A stretch of DNA of 64,000 nt from NCBI RefSeq assembly GCF_002196515.1, contig NZ_CP018835.1, forward strand, positions 806,001 through 870,000. The letters run 5' to 3'. Of this stretch, positions 63,810 to 64,000 are shown piece by piece. The stretch comes from Vibrio gazogenes. GTDB lineage: Bacteria; Pseudomonadota; Gammaproteobacteria; Enterobacterales; Vibrionaceae. Made by a program: the position numbers and the translations under genes. The notes below the pieces were generated by a model. It saw only the letters and a list, made by a program, of their open reading frames with translations, was not told where the DNA came from and ran no database searches. The first letter of the stretch is position 1, and each line of letters opens with the position of its first letter.

Positions 63810-64000
63810 TTAATCTAGTGTCAACGCATCATCAACGAGCGCTTTCTGCTGCTTCAAGTGAACCGACATGTAACCAACGGCCGGAGAAGCCGATGCAGGG
63901 CGTCCTGCATATTTCAGTTCAGCACCAGCAGGAATTGCGGCTCGGAAATTATGTTGGCTGCTATACCATGCACCCTGATTTTGTGGTTCTTCCTGACACC
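63810..64000 (-). CDS. sucA: 2-oxoglutarate dehydrogenase E1 component, C-terminal end (partial)
   Basis: The last 62 residues are visible in the minus-strand frame, from CQEEPQNQGAWYSSQHNFR through AGRPASASPAVGYMSVH to the stop at 63810-63812. This end is highly conserved in SucA. The rest of the gene lies beyond the window. It is the upstream neighbour of sucB. Confidence 0.95.
   Translation of the reverse strand, partial: CQEEPQNQGAWYSSQHNFRAAIPAGAELKYAGRPASASPAVGYMSVHLKQQKALVDDALTLD

Overview
The window is chromosomal DNA from a Vibrio-type gammaproteobacterium. The main evidence is the right half (about 30-64 kb). It carries grxD, sodB, a VC2046-like gene, mlaA, the polar flagellar/chemotaxis run flhA-flhF-flhG-fliA-cheY-cheZ-cheA-cheB-parC-parP-cheW, sixA, an M16 peptidase, argS, feoABC, znuABC and sucABCD. 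As I remember it, this follows the V. cholerae chromosome 1 order. The ParC/ParP pair and the CheA linker repeats are typical of Vibrio. One clear departure is that the cytochrome c maturation (ccm) genes I would expect between mlaA and the che operon are absent, with only about 400 bp of non-coding DNA in their place. This would fit an oxidase-negative Vibrio such as the gazogenes group, but that assignment is an inference. I see no rRNA, tRNA, CRISPR array, prophage or intact insertion sequence.

Left part (1-17 kb), more accessory in character. It opens with the C-terminal end of a chemoreceptor. Next, on the minus strand, is a probable catabolic operon: a DeoR-type helix-turn-helix fused to a ribokinase-like kinase, a DapA-family aldolase/lyase, and a TctC-TctB-TctA tripartite carboxylate transporter. 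A PAS-GAF-GGDEF diguanylate cyclase follows. Then come a Fur-box-preceded PepSY membrane protein/DUF2946 pair, a secreted carboxylesterase, rlmF, a PepSY/cytochrome b561 pair behind a PmrA/QseB-like direct repeat, a HAD sugar phosphatase and a GGDEF-EAL protein.

Middle part (17-34 kb). A complete oppABCDF oligopeptide importer is followed by an AraC regulator with a LysE-type exporter. Then come an NADP-dependent oxidoreductase, a small unknown protein, D-serine dehydratase, topoisomerase III, glutaredoxin 4, Fe superoxide dismutase, a VC2046-family protein, an SDR-fold protein that appears to lack the catalytic Tyr and Lys, and the MlaA lipoprotein.

Right part (34-64 kb). The minus-strand flagellar/chemotaxis operon links polar flagellum number and placement (FlhF, FlhG), the export gate (FlhA), sigma-28 (FliA), signal transduction (CheA/B/W/Y/Z) and polar array placement (ParC, ParP). 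Metal homeostasis follows: feoABC with a Fur-like box and znuA/znuCB around a perfect Zur-type palindrome. The window ends in the TCA-cycle cluster sucA(partial)-sucB-sucC-sucD. Points worth a second look are the HTH-kinase/aldolase/Tct operon, a 74-bp inverted repeat near 10.2 kb, 13-bp tandem repeats near 12.1 kb, the CTTAAG box, the missing ccm cluster, the inactive-looking SDR and the triple CheA linker repeat.
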